The position numbers were made by a program, and so were the translations under genes. A stretch of 64,000 nt of DNA. Origin: Barnesiella sp. (GTDB lineage Bacteria > Bacteroidota > Bacteroidia > Bacteroidales > Muribaculaceae). Position 1 is the stretch's first letter. Each line of letters starts with the position of its first letter. The notes under the pieces were generated by a model that worked only from the letters and a program-made list of their open reading frames with translations, ran no database searches and was not told the DNA's origin. The stretch covers positions 1-64,000 of the forward strand of contig JAAVFD010000034.1 in the NCBI GenBank assembly GCA_014800945.1. Direction: 5' to 3'. Shown one piece after another: positions 1 to 8,331 of this stretch.

Positions 1-324
1 GCCTGTTCACGTGCAAGTTGCGCCTGCTTCTGTGCCATTTCTCTTTGCTTCTGCGCCTGTTCACGTGCAAGTTGCGCCTGCTTCTGTGCCATTTCTCTTT
101 GCTTCTGCGCCTGTTCACGTGCAAGTTGCGCCTGCTTCTGAGCCATTTCTCTCTGCTTCTGTGCTTGCTCACGTGCAAGTTGCGCCTGCTTCTGAGCCAT
201 TTCTCTCTGCTTCTGTGCTTGCTCACGTGCGATTTGCGCCTGCTTCTGAGCCATTTCCCTCTGCTTTTGAGCTTGCTCACGTGCGATTTGCGCCTGCTTC
301 TGAGCCCTTTCCCTCTGCTTCTGA
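1..324. repeat. 54-bp tandem coding repeat, about six copies
   Basis: Copies begin at 1, 55, 109, 163, 217 and 271 and stay in frame with the minus-strand gene. The copies nearest the edge are almost identical, and divergence grows toward 324, with a decayed partial copy up to about 395. The array runs off the window. Near-identical in-frame repeats suggest recent unequal exchange or replication slippage, so copy number may vary between strains. Confidence 0.9.
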
Positions 325-812
325 GCTTGCTCACGTGCTATTTGAGCCTGCTTTTGTGCTTGTTCACGTGCAAGTTGTGCCTGACGTTGAGCAAATTCTC
401 TCGAGTATGAAGAATCCCCGATGCCAAAAGGCTCAGAACTGTTCACCGATACAATCAGATGGTATTTCCCTTTGACATGGGATAGGCTGTAATTGCGAAA
501 TCCGTCGTCAGAGTTGAATTTCATTAGAATAGCGCCATCTTCTCCGGGGCGGAGAATGAAGTTTGAAGCCTCGTGCTCGCGATTGATGAGTTTCGCTCTC
601 AGTTTTTTGTACAAAGATTTGTTCTTAAAAGAGTAGCGGTAAGTTGCCTGAGTGATTTTTCCGGATTTAGTGTCACGATCAACAGCAAGTGAGCTCTGCA
701 CATTTTTCTCGGAATTCATGGATGAAATCAGATCATCATGCCAGTCACCACCGGCAAAAACCGGAATAACAATTGCGATAATGAGGGTAAACAGAAGCAA
801 TAATCGTTTCAT
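1..812 (-). CDS. Secreted protein with 18-residue Q/A/K/R/E tandem repeats (partial, 3' end beyond window)
   Basis: The frame is open from an ATG at 812 down to base 1, about 270 codons. It starts with a basic/hydrophobic signal peptide (MKRLLLLF... ending near VFA), so the protein is probably exported. Residues about 30-135 form a non-repetitive domain I do not recognise. From about residue 138 the sequence becomes near-perfect 18-residue repeats, QKQREMAQKQAQLAREQA, encoded by a 54-bp tandem DNA repeat (at least six copies to the edge). The composition predicts a long, charged helical or coiled-coil arm. It lies 28 bases behind the anti-sigma gene on the same strand and is probably the last visible member of the ECF operon. 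Function is unknown; a periplasmic spacer or scaffold is plausible. The true length and C terminus cannot be seen. Confidence 0.8.
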   Translation of the reverse strand, partial: MKRLLLLFTLIIAIVIPVFAGGDWHDDLISSMNSEKNVQSSLAVDRDTKSGKITQATYRYSFKNKSLYKKLRAKLINREHEASNFILRPGEDGAILMKFNSDDGFRNYSLSHVKGKYHLIVSVNSSEPFGIGDSSYSREFAQRQAQLAREQAQKQAQIAREQAQKQRERAQKQAQIAREQAQKQREMAQKQAQIAREQAQKQREMAQKQAQLAREQAQKQREMAQKQAQLAREQAQKQREMAQKQAQLAREQAQKQREMAQKQAQLAREQ

Positions 813-840
813 ATCAAGAGGCTGGTTAATTAATTATCAA

Positions 841-1326
841 TTAAGAAATAACATCCGGAGTGGTTCTTGTTTCGGCACTGAGTTCCATCTCAATGGACTC
901 CGCTTCAAGTTTCAGGTATTCGATTTCATCAGAAATATCCTCCATGTCGGTATATAATACTCCGTCTATCATAACGTAGCTACCTTCATGCTGTTTGGCA
1001 AGCATATCCTTCTGAACTTTTGCGCTGTGATAATTCCATCCGGCGGTAAAAAGTATAGCCAGTGCAGCTGCAGCTGATGAAAACCATATAGCCGGTTTTA
1101 ATGGAAATGCGGTTCTTTTTTTGGCAACGGGCTTATTTGCAGCAGCGGCAGCCTCGCCCGGCATCCCCTCGGCATACCATTTGAACATCGGTTTATACTG
1201 AAGCAGGGTTTCTGCCACATTCTCTCCTGCGAAATATTCCTCCAGGGCCTTTTCTTCGGCGCGAGTGGTATCGCCTTCAAAAAAGCGGTCAAGTAATTGT
1301 TCTATGTATCTGTCTTGCGTGGTCAT
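841..1326 (-). CDS. Probable anti-sigma factor, single-pass membrane protein
   Basis: 161 residues. The N-terminal 60 residues are cytoplasmic-like and acidic (IEQLLDRFFEGDTTRAEEKALEEYF), a pattern common in Bacteroidales anti-sigma proteins. One hydrophobic segment lies at about residues 80-97 (IWFSSAAAALAILFTAGW), and a short acidic helical C-terminal domain would be periplasmic. It overlaps the sigma-factor gene by 4 bases, the usual translational coupling of a sigma / anti-sigma pair. I infer that it holds the adjacent ECF sigma factor at the membrane until an envelope signal releases it. It lacks a recognisable zinc-finger (HxxxCxxC) motif. Confidence 0.75.
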   Translation of the reverse strand: MTTQDRYIEQLLDRFFEGDTTRAEEKALEEYFAGENVAETLLQYKPMFKWYAEGMPGEAAAAANKPVAKKRTAFPLKPAIWFSSAAAALAILFTAGWNYHSAKVQKDMLAKQHEGSYVMIDGVLYTDMEDISDEIEYLKLEAESIEMELSAETRTTPDVIS

Positions 1327-1799
1327 ATATTATTCTTTAAGTAAATATCTCTAACTTTTTTTCGGGCTCTTGACAGAGCGGTGCGTATTGCTCCCGGTGT
1401 TGCTCCGGCAAGTGCGGCAATTTCTTCGGTTTCCATATCTTCAAGATGCTTCATTTTCAAAACAGCCTGTTCCATTGGCGGAAGAGCTTCTATTGCCATC
1501 ATGAGTTCCGGAGATATTGCCTCGGAATATGTATCCGCCTCAATAGTCATTGCCGCTTCAATTTCTAAGGTTGTTTTTCTTGCTCTCAAGGCAGACAGGC
1601 ATACTCTTCTAAGAATCACCGCGGCGGGAGCTGCCGGATTATCATAGCTGTCAAGCCTATCCTTGAAAAACCATAGTTTGATGAGCGCATCCTGCACCGC
1701 GTCGGCAGCCTCTTCCTCCGAGCCAAGAATATTTTTGGCAGTGATGAGGAGGCGTGGACGCAACTGCGAAACCAGTATTTCAAACTCCCGACGTTGCAC
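1323..1799 (-). CDS. ECF-type RNA polymerase sigma-70 factor
   Basis: 158 residues, the normal size of an ECF sigma factor. Region 2 covers about residues 5-75 (AKNILGSEEEAADAVQDALIKLW, matching the helix that binds the core enzyme and the -10 element). Region 4 covers about 105-155 (LPPMEQAVLKMKHLEDMETEEIA then a helix-turn-helix, AALAGATPGAIRTALSRARKKV). It starts 14 bases after the GIN-domain gene and overlaps the anti-sigma gene by 4 bases. Probable role: directing transcription of this operon, and perhaps others, in response to an envelope signal. The ECF-like promoter upstream of the first gene suggests autoregulation. Confidence 0.92.
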   Translation of the reverse strand: MQRREFEILVSQLRPRLLITAKNILGSEEEAADAVQDALIKLWFFKDRLDSYDNPAAPAAVILRRVCLSALRARKTTLEIEAAMTIEADTYSEAISPELMMAIEALPPMEQAVLKMKHLEDMETEEIAALAGATPGAIRTALSRARKKVRDIYLKNNI

Positions 1800-1813
1800 A
1801 ACTGCAAGTTTTT

Positions 1814-2821
1814 TTAATCCTCTGTGGTAATTCGTGTGGTGTGCTTCGGTCCGCAGTTTAATATCGTGCTGTTTCTTGACTGCCTCATTTCAAGCCTATT
1901 AACGGCATAGCACTTTATTGAGGAAGAAGATGAGCTTGTAGTAGCTGCTACTGTTTTAGCCTTAAGTCCGCCGGCAATAATGTCAGAACTGCTTGAGGAT
2001 GAAAGTTTTGCGTAATCGCACACGCCTCTAAGTATGATACTGCTTGTGCTTCCGCTTGTAGCATCAACGGCATCACTGGTGATACCGGACAGTCGGATGT
2101 CTCCGGAGGAAGAGGAAACAGCTCTGATATTCGCGCTGTTGAGTGAATTTGAAACGGTGATATCGCCGGATGAATTAGTAGAGGCTGAAAATGTGTTGCT
2201 TACGATTTTGTTGAAGAAGATGTCCCCTGATGAATTGTTGTAAAAACTCACACTCTGCGCAATCACGCTTTCACCCCTTATGTCACCGGACGAATTGCAT
2301 ATTGTGTTAACAGAGGTGCCTTTCAGTGATTCAAATTTTATGTAACCTGATGAGTTGGTAATGAGTTTAATTCTCGGTGCCTTGATATTGGAACCTGTAA
2401 TATCACCTGATGAATTGGTGATGCACACAACCTCACTGTCTCTCTCAATAGCATTCATCAGGCGGATATTTCCCGAGCTGTTTGTCCGGAAAGAGGTGAC
2501 ATCCGGTGAGTACACTGTAATTTTAACAGTACAGTTGCCTTTGATTGTTAAAGACTGATTGAATTTGACGGATAAGCTTTTATCCTTATGTGTAACGGTT
2601 ATATATTTGGTGATGTTTTCCGGTGCATACACTTCAACTTTTTGAGTCGGACTGTTGTAATAATCAATGTCTATCATTGACTGGGTTACAATTTCTTTGA
2701 TTCCGCTGAACTGAACCGGTACCGCGCCTTTTTTGTAGCTGGACGAAGGCTCAATGACAATGTCTGCCTGAGCAGTCAGAGTAACAAGGAAAATTGTCAG
2801 GAATGTAATAATTCGGGTCAT
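1814..2821 (-). CDS. Secreted GIN-domain (DUF2807) adhesin-like protein with NSSGDI repeats
   Basis: 335 residues with a signal peptide (cleavage likely after TAQA). The body, from about residue 105 to 320, is a series of rungs each carrying N/S-S-S-G-D/Y-I (for example TNSSGDI, CNSSGDI, STNSSGDI, SSSSGDI), about 20 residues apart. This is the pattern of the GIN/DUF2807 putative auto-transporter adhesin head, a right-handed beta-helix. It is the first gene of an operon with an ECF sigma factor, an anti-sigma and a repeat protein. I infer a surface or periplasmic beta-helix that may be both the sensor and a target of the sigma factor. The exact ligand is unknown. Confidence 0.85.
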   Translation of the reverse strand: MTRIITFLTIFLVTLTAQADIVIEPSSSYKKGAVPVQFSGIKEIVTQSMIDIDYYNSPTQKVEVYAPENITKYITVTHKDKSLSVKFNQSLTIKGNCTVKITVYSPDVTSFRTNSSGNIRLMNAIERDSEVVCITNSSGDITGSNIKAPRIKLITNSSGYIKFESLKGTSVNTICNSSGDIRGESVIAQSVSFYNNSSGDIFFNKIVSNTFSASTNSSGDITVSNSLNSANIRAVSSSSGDIRLSGITSDAVDATSGSTSSIILRGVCDYAKLSSSSSSDIIAGGLKAKTVAATTSSSSSSIKCYAVNRLEMRQSRNSTILNCGPKHTTRITTED

Positions 2822-2854
2822 ATCTGATAAAAATTGTAGGCGTTTTATCTATAT

Positions 2855-2881
2855 GACGCGGCAGGGTTTGAAAACGTTACA
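2855..2881 (-). promoter_or_regulatory. Candidate ECF-type promoter for the GIN / sigma / anti-sigma operon
   Basis: Read on the minus strand, TGTAAC (2881-2876) is followed after 17 bases by CGTC (2858-2855), about 34 bases before the ATG at 2821. TGTAAC or TGAAAC about 16-17 bases from CGTC or a similar element is the classic ECF promoter layout (for example Bacillus SigX/SigM types). No TAnnTTTG housekeeping box is seen here. That the linked sigma factor recognises it is inference. Confidence 0.6.
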
Positions 2882-2891
2882 TTTACAAATG

Positions 2892-3932
2892 TTAAATAGT
2901 GATTTCTCCGCAGATAGAATGTCCGAAATGGTCGCGCACCTCCTCCGGTTGCAGTCCGAGTCCGAAAAGATACATCAGTTTGGTAAGAGCGGCTTCGGCG
3001 GTTATATCATGCCCTGAAACAGTTCCGCATTCGGCAAGAGCGTCACCTGCTTGATAGCGTTTCATCACTCCGCCATTAACGCATTGTGTCACATTGACAA
3101 TTACCACACCCCGCTCTATAGCCTCTCTGATGGCATCAATAAACCATTTTGCGGTCGGAGCATTTCCGGCACCGTAGGTTTTGAGCACAATACCTTTTAT
3201 TCCGGGAGTAGAAAGCTGGTGACGCAGAGTGGATTCTGTAAGACCCGGAAAAAGGTCTATACACATCACCGATGAGTCCATATTGTAATGGGTGCGCAGC
3301 GGACGATGCTCAATGTTGTGGTACAGAGCGTCGTAATCGAAATTTATGCCTAATCCGATTTTTGCCAGGGGCGGGTAGTTGTTGCTCTTGAAAGCATTGA
3401 AATTGTCAGCGCTCATTTTTGTCGAGCGGTTGCCGCGCCACAGATAGTTTTCAAAGAGAATAGCCACCTCTTGCACGGTGGGCACACCGGCTGAGTTCAC
3501 GGAAGCCGCAATCTGTAGGGCTGTTATAAGATTCTCCTCACCATCGGTCCTCACTTCACCGATTGGCAGCTGTGAACCGGTGATGATAACCGGCTTGCTG
3601 AGATTTTCCAGCATGAAAGAGAGCGCGGAGGCGGTATAAGCCATGGTGTCGGTGCCATGAAGCACCACAAAACCATCGTACGCGCGATAGTTTTTCTCTA
3701 TCGCCTCCACAATCTGCCCCCAGTGCCCGGGGTTCATGTCTGATGAATCTATCGGTGGATCAAATGAGATATTGTTTATCTCATAATTGAGCTTACGCAC
3801 CTTAGGCACATTATAAATAAGGTGTGAAAAATCAAACGGCTGCAGAGTATGCGTATCCGGATTTTCAATCATGCCGATTGTACCTCCGGTATATATTATA
3901 AGGAGTCTTGGTCGTCCGGATATATCTACCAT
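2892..3932 (-). CDS. ansA: Type I L-asparaginase
   Basis: 346 residues from the ATG at 3932. An upstream in-frame extension exists but lies inside metG and has no family match. Hydrolyses L-asparagine to aspartate and ammonia. The first threonine motif is IYTGGTIGMI (Thr at about 15) and the second is the HGTDTMAYTA block, both diagnostic of the asparaginase/glutaminase family. There is no signal peptide, so it is the cytoplasmic type I form. It starts 8 bases after the metG stop codon and is likely co-transcribed with it. Confidence 0.93.
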   Translation of the reverse strand: MVDISGRPRLLIIYTGGTIGMIENPDTHTLQPFDFSHLIYNVPKVRKLNYEINNISFDPPIDSSDMNPGHWGQIVEAIEKNYRAYDGFVVLHGTDTMAYTASALSFMLENLSKPVIITGSQLPIGEVRTDGEENLITALQIAASVNSAGVPTVQEVAILFENYLWRGNRSTKMSADNFNAFKSNNYPPLAKIGLGINFDYDALYHNIEHRPLRTHYNMDSSVMCIDLFPGLTESTLRHQLSTPGIKGIVLKTYGAGNAPTAKWFIDAIREAIERGVVIVNVTQCVNGGVMKRYQAGDALAECGTVSGHDITAEAALTKLMYLFGLGLQPEEVRDHFGHSICGEITI

Positions 3933-3940
3933 GCCAGTGA

Positions 3941-5980
3941 TTATTTTACTTGTGCTCCGGGCACTACCGGTCCGGTCGGTCCTATCACCACTAAAGAGCC
4001 GTCGGCATTTTCGGCAGAGAGAATCATGCCCTGCGATTCTATGCCTTTGAGCTTTCTCGGAGGCAGGTTGGCTATGAAACACACCTGCTTGCCAACAAGG
4101 GTTTCCGGCTGATAGTGAGCTGCGATACCGCTCACAATCGTTCGTGTGCCGAGTCCGTCGTCAATCTTGAACTTGAGAAGTTTGTCAGCTTTGGGCACTT
4201 TTTCACATTCCAGCACCGTGCCGATTCTCAGGTCTGCCTTCATGAAGGTGTCAAAATCCACATCCGGAGCCTGAGGAGCTGCCTTGAATGCCTTGACTTT
4301 GTTTTCCTCCTTGATTCGTGCGAGTCTGTCAAGCTGTGCCTGAATTGCGGTGTCCTCAATCTTTTCAAACAGCAGCTCTGGAGCGCCGACAGTTGTTCCT
4401 GCCGGAATGATGTCGAATTTGCCGAGGAGATTCCAAGACAGTGTCTTGAGTCCGAGCATCTTTGAGAGCGATGCGCTCATAAAGGGCATGAACGGCTCAA
4501 ATGCCACAGCCAGATTGGCGCACAGCTGAATGGAGCAGTTGAGAATAGTTGCTACACGCGGCATATCGGTCTTGGCAACTTTCCACGGTTCTGTTTCCTG
4601 TAGATAGCGGTTGCCGATGCGGGCAAGTTCCATAGCATCTTTGAGAGCCTCGCGGAAATGGAATGTGTCGAGGTTGGCACCGAGAGATTTAACGGCAGCA
4701 TCAACCTCCTCCATCATCTTGCGGTCTATTTCCTCGGTTTCACCCTTTTCAGGAAGAACTCCGTTGAAGAATTTATGGGTGAGCACAATTGCGCGGTTAA
4801 CAAAGTTGCCGAGCACAGCTACAAGTTCATTATTGTTTCTCGCCTGGAAGTCGGACCATGTGAAATCGTTATCCTTGGTTTCCGGAGCATTGGCTGTGAG
4901 CACATAGCGCAGGGTATCCTGCTTTCCGGGGAAATCCTTAAGATATTCGTGGAGCCAGACAGCCCAGTTTCGTGAAGTTGAAATCTTATCGCCTTCAAGA
5001 TTCAGAAATTCGTTTGCAGGCACATTGTCAGGGAGCTGGAAATTATCACCGTATGCCATCAGCATGGTAGGGAATACAATGCAGTGAAAAACAATGTTAT
5101 CCTTGCCTATAAAGTGAATCAGGCGAGTGTCATCGCTTTTCCACCACTTTTCCCATGAATCGGGAAGAAGCTCTTTGGTGTTTGAGATATAACCTATTGG
5201 AGCGTCAAACCAAACATAGAGCACCTTGCCTTCAGCGCCTTCAACCGGCACGGGCACACCCCATTTAAGGTCGCGGCTCACAGCTCTGGGCTGAAGACCC
5301 ATATCAATCCATGACTTGCACTGACCGTAAACATTGCTTTTCCACTCCTTGTGTCCCTCAAGAATCCATTTGCTGAGAGCTTCTTCGTATTTGTTGAGCG
5401 GCAGATACCAGTGGGTTGTTTCCTTCCAGCTTACAGGAGCGGATGTGAGACGTGAGTGAGGGTCAATCAGGTCGGTGACGCTCAGCGAGGTGCCGCAGCT
5501 TTCGCACTGGTCACCGTAGGCTTCCTTGCCGCAGTGAGGGCAGGTGCCGGCAACATAGCGGTCGGCAAGAAATTCTCCCGCTTCGGCATCGTATGGTTGC
5601 TCCGATGTCTTTACCTCGAAGCAGCCTTTGTCGTACAGACGCTTGAAAAACTCAGAGGCGGTGTCGTGGTGAATGTCGGAAGTGGTGCGTGAATAAATGT
5701 CGAAACTAATTCCAAGCTCAGCCATGGAGTCTTTGATGATTGTGTGGTATCTGTCAACAATATCCTGGGGAGTTACACCCTCTTCGCGAGCTTTGATTGT
5801 AATGGGCACGCCATGCTCGTCGCTGCCGCCTATCATTATCACATCTTCGCCTTTGAGGCGCAAGTAGCGGGCATAGATGTCTGCGGGAACATAAACCCCT
5901 GCAAGATGTCCTATATGAACCGGGCCGTTTGCGTATGGTAGTGCGGTTGTTATGAGGGTGCGGTTGAATTTCTTATCCAT
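3941..5980 (-). CDS. metG: Methionine-tRNA ligase
   Basis: 679 residues, full length for the form with a C-terminal tRNA-binding domain. The HIGH motif is at residues 22-25. A zinc knuckle [17 protein letters not shown] sits in the connective peptide, and the second signature appears as KISTS in place of KMSKS. The C-terminal 110 residues ([20 protein letters not shown] onward) are an EMAP/Trbp111-like OB fold. Charges tRNA-Met in the cytosol. It is preceded by a good Bacteroidota promoter and followed closely by ansA. Confidence 0.98.
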   Translation of the reverse strand: MDKKFNRTLITTALPYANGPVHIGHLAGVYVPADIYARYLRLKGEDVIMIGGSDEHGVPITIKAREEGVTPQDIVDRYHTIIKDSMAELGISFDIYSRTTSDIHHDTASEFFKRLYDKGCFEVKTSEQPYDAEAGEFLADRYVAGTCPHCGKEAYGDQCESCGTSLSVTDLIDPHSRLTSAPVSWKETTHWYLPLNKYEEALSKWILEGHKEWKSNVYGQCKSWIDMGLQPRAVSRDLKWGVPVPVEGAEGKVLYVWFDAPIGYISNTKELLPDSWEKWWKSDDTRLIHFIGKDNIVFHCIVFPTMLMAYGDNFQLPDNVPANEFLNLEGDKISTSRNWAVWLHEYLKDFPGKQDTLRYVLTANAPETKDNDFTWSDFQARNNNELVAVLGNFVNRAIVLTHKFFNGVLPEKGETEEIDRKMMEEVDAAVKSLGANLDTFHFREALKDAMELARIGNRYLQETEPWKVAKTDMPRVATILNCSIQLCANLAVAFEPFMPFMSASLSKMLGLKTLSWNLLGKFDIIPAGTTVGAPELLFEKIEDTAIQAQLDRLARIKEENKVKAFKAAPQAPDVDFDTFMKADLRIGTVLECEKVPKADKLLKFKIDDGLGTRTIVSGIAAHYQPETLVGKQVCFIANLPPRKLKGIESQGMILSAENADGSLVVIGPTGPVVPGAQVK

Positions 5981-6009
5981 AGCTGAGTCAATTTCTTATT
6001 TTGTGACTA

Positions 6010-6041
6010 CAAAGATACTTAAATTAATTGCAAAATTCAAA
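6010..6041 (-). promoter_or_regulatory. Bacteroidota -33/-7 promoter of metG
   Basis: On the minus strand TTTG (6041-6038), 20 bases, then TATCTTTG (6017-6010), the TAnnTTTG -7 box. Transcription would begin near 6004, about 24 bases before the metG ATG at 5980. The -33 box overlaps the stop codon region of the upstream acyltransferase gene. Confidence 0.75.
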
Positions 6042-6975
6042 GATTAATGGAGTAAGTGGAAAATGCGATGCCTCTTCCGCCAAGCCCGCTTTTGAATAGG
6101 AGCAATCCGGAATTGAGTTCACCGGAGGCGGGTTCATTGGAGCCTCCCATATCAAGCCAGGTGTATTTGCCGCTGTATTTCTGGACAAGATGGCTGACAA
6201 GAGCCGTCATAGCTTTTACTTTTCTGCCGGTTTCATCAGATGCCATGTACTGAACTCTCACAACGTTCTTGCAGATGTATAGTACCGCACCGGCTATCAG
6301 TTTGTCATCCTGTGAGGCTGTGAAAAGTTTTATGTTTTCAGGGAATGATTTTTTTAGACAGGTAATCTCCTGAATGGAGTGAACGGGCGTTGCGTCATGC
6401 CTCAGCCGGAGCTGTTCACGGAGCATAACCCAGAATCCTGAAAAATCCTCACTCTCGTTTATTATTACACCTGCCTTTGTTGCCAGACGGATACTCTGCC
6501 GGGTGCTTTCATTCATCGGGGCCGGATTCTGCAGTTCTATGACGGAGGATAGCACGCAATCGGTCTGCACCGCACCGAGTCGAAACAGGCAAAACAGATC
6601 CTCTTCGGCGGGAGTGGTCTGATAGATGTGTGGCAGGGGCTTGTAAATAAGCTCTTTTACGCCAATTTCTCGCAGCGCGGAGGTTGAAGCGGCAAAAACC
6701 TCACTCATGGTTGTGCCGTCAAAATGTCTGACAGGTGTTATCCACCCGCCGTAGGTGAGGCCTCTGTGTGAACTGACAGTGTGTCCGCTAATCTCGGCAG
6801 GTAGCATGGCGATAAGCTTGCCGCGACGGTTAAACGCCATGAGCGAACAGTCTTCAAACCGGTCTGCATGGTAATCCATATAGTCGCGCTTGAACAGAAA
6901 GGTGCCGCAGCGCGAACGCTCTGCAAAATCATCCCACAGCTCCTTGTCATCGGGAGTGTACCTCCGAATAACCAT
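6037..6975 (-). CDS. FemAB / GNAT-like acyltransferase
   Basis: 312 residues without signal peptide or membrane segment. The N-terminal half (RYTPDDKELWDDFAERSRCGTFLFKRDYMDYHADRF, then LIAMLPAEISG) and the C-terminal half (IAGAVLYICKNVVRVQYMASDE, YTWLDMGGSNE) match the tandem GNAT arrangement of FemAB-like proteins, which transfer acyl or aminoacyl groups to cell-wall or lipid acceptors. The substrate cannot be told from sequence. Its ATG at 6975 overlaps the stop region of the alcohol dehydrogenase gene by one base, so the two are co-transcribed, although their roles have no obvious link. Confidence 0.7.
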   Translation of the reverse strand: MVIRRYTPDDKELWDDFAERSRCGTFLFKRDYMDYHADRFEDCSLMAFNRRGKLIAMLPAEISGHTVSSHRGLTYGGWITPVRHFDGTTMSEVFAASTSALREIGVKELIYKPLPHIYQTTPAEEDLFCLFRLGAVQTDCVLSSVIELQNPAPMNESTRQSIRLATKAGVIINESEDFSGFWVMLREQLRLRHDATPVHSIQEITCLKKSFPENIKLFTASQDDKLIAGAVLYICKNVVRVQYMASDETGRKVKAMTALVSHLVQKYSGKYTWLDMGGSNEPASGELNSGLLLFKSGLGGRGIAFSTYSINL

Positions 6976-8144
6976 TACAGGGCAAGGCGATATATTTCGG
7001 TTGTGTCGGCTGCGCGGAGCGGAAGGTATCCCCCGATAACTTCTCCTTTATTTATATGCAGCCTTCTCACCATCTCTGATATATCCGGATTAGCTATGCC
7101 CAACTCGGCAAATGTTACTGGAAGACCGATACTGCCGAAAAATGCTTTAAGGCAATCTATACCTTCAAGAGCGGCAGCCTCATCGTTTGTCTCTTTTACA
7201 TCAAACACTCTGCGAGCGTACTGCGCTATCTTGCCGGGGTTGCGTTTTGCCATAAAAGTCATCCATGCCGGGAATATAACTGCGAGACCGGCACCGTGAG
7301 TCACATTGTACATCGCGCTTATCTCATGCTCTATGGCATGGCTTGCCCAATCCTCTTTCCTTCCTGTGCCGCATATCCCGTTGTGGGCTAACGTGCCGCT
7401 CCACATGATATTGGCTCTCGCCTGATAATCCTGCGGATTGCTCATCACCTTTGGCGCTTCCTCGATTATGGCTTTGAGAATACCTTCGCTCACTCTGTCC
7501 GTTATCTCAACATTTTCCGTAGGAGTGAAATAGCGCTCCATTATATGTGCCATCATATCTGCAATGCCGCTTGCGGTCTGATATGCAGGCAGGGTTACGG
7601 TCAGTTCGGGGTTCATGATGGCGAACTTTGGACGAAGCACAAAATCTGTGCGCAGGGATATTTTTATTTTTTCTGATTCAAGAGTTATTACCGAATTGCC
7701 GCTGCCTTCGCTGCCGGCTGCCGGTATTGTAAGGACAACGCCCACTGGCAATGCTTCTTTTGCAATTGCCTTGCCGCTGTAAAAATCCCAGAAATCACCG
7801 GAGTAGGGCACACCGAGTGCTATCGCTTTGGCGGTGTCGATAACGGAGCCGCCGCCAACGGCTATAATGGTGTCAACTGATTCACTTCGGCAAATTTCAA
7901 TGCCTTTTCTCACCGCACCATCCACCGGGTTTGGTTGCACACCGCCGAGGCTCACAAATTCTATCGAACTGTTTCTGAGTGATTCGCACACACGGTCAAG
8001 AAGTCCGGAACGAACTGCCGAGCCGCCTCCATACACTATCAGGACTTTCTTGGCACCGATTGCGGCTGCTTCTTTGCCGGTCTCTTTTTCCATGTCGCGC
8101 CCGAATATATATTTTGTAGGCGAGCAATATCTGAAATTCTCCAT
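6975..8144 (-). CDS. Iron-containing alcohol dehydrogenase (butanol dehydrogenase type)
   Basis: 389 residues, normal for the group III Fe-ADH family. NAD(P)-binding signatures are VLIVYGGGSAVRSG and AVGGGSVIDTAKAIA. Metal ligands are expected in MMAHIMERYF and in HAIEHEISAMYNVTHGAGLAVIFPAW, both present. It probably reduces aldehydes with NADPH during fermentation or aldehyde detoxification, in the cytosol. The gene is divergent from the sialic-acid operon across a 187-base intergenic region. A TATCTTTG -7 box (8186-8179, minus) lies about 35 bases upstream of the ATG, with no good -33 partner. Confidence 0.9.
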   Translation of the reverse strand: MENFRYCSPTKYIFGRDMEKETGKEAAAIGAKKVLIVYGGGSAVRSGLLDRVCESLRNSSIEFVSLGGVQPNPVDGAVRKGIEICRSESVDTIIAVGGGSVIDTAKAIALGVPYSGDFWDFYSGKAIAKEALPVGVVLTIPAAGSEGSGNSVITLESEKIKISLRTDFVLRPKFAIMNPELTVTLPAYQTASGIADMMAHIMERYFTPTENVEITDRVSEGILKAIIEEAPKVMSNPQDYQARANIMWSGTLAHNGICGTGRKEDWASHAIEHEISAMYNVTHGAGLAVIFPAWMTFMAKRNPGKIAQYARRVFDVKETNDEAAALEGIDCLKAFFGSIGLPVTFAELGIANPDISEMVRRLHINKGEVIGGYLPLRAADTTEIYRLAL

Positions 8145-8236
8145 AATTAAAGTGACTTACATATAATATTTATTGCTGCAAAGATAATATTTGAAGTTGA
8201 ACGGTTTCACATATAATATAATAATACGAGTTTTTT

Positions 8237-8267
8237 TTTGCCGTTGTTGGAAAATAATTTACTTTTG
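8237..8267 (+). promoter_or_regulatory. Bacteroidota -33/-7 promoter of the sialic-acid operon
   Basis: TTTG at 8237-8240, 19 bases, then TACTTTTG at 8260-8267, an exact match to the -33 TTTG / -7 TAnnTTTG consensus. Predicted start is near 8273, leaving a leader of about 60 bases before the MFS start codon at 8332. No obvious operator palindrome was found in the leader. Confidence 0.8.
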
Positions 8268-8331
8268 CGGTATAGACTATGCTCTATACCACTTATTAAC
8301 CCTTAAATCTCGGATAATAACACAGTAGCTT

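Noticed and set aside
1-410. Tandem 54-bp repeat as a possible CRISPR array
   Set aside because: Repeats are directly adjacent without unique spacers and stay in frame within a coding region, so this is a protein repeat.
11-475. Plus-strand open frames across the repeat
   Set aside because: They are antisense shadows of the minus-strand repeat protein, created by its biased codons; they lack a start context.
3933-4082. N-terminal extension of ansA into metG
   Set aside because: The extension has no family similarity and lies wholly inside metG; the ATG at 3932 begins the conserved asparaginase fold.
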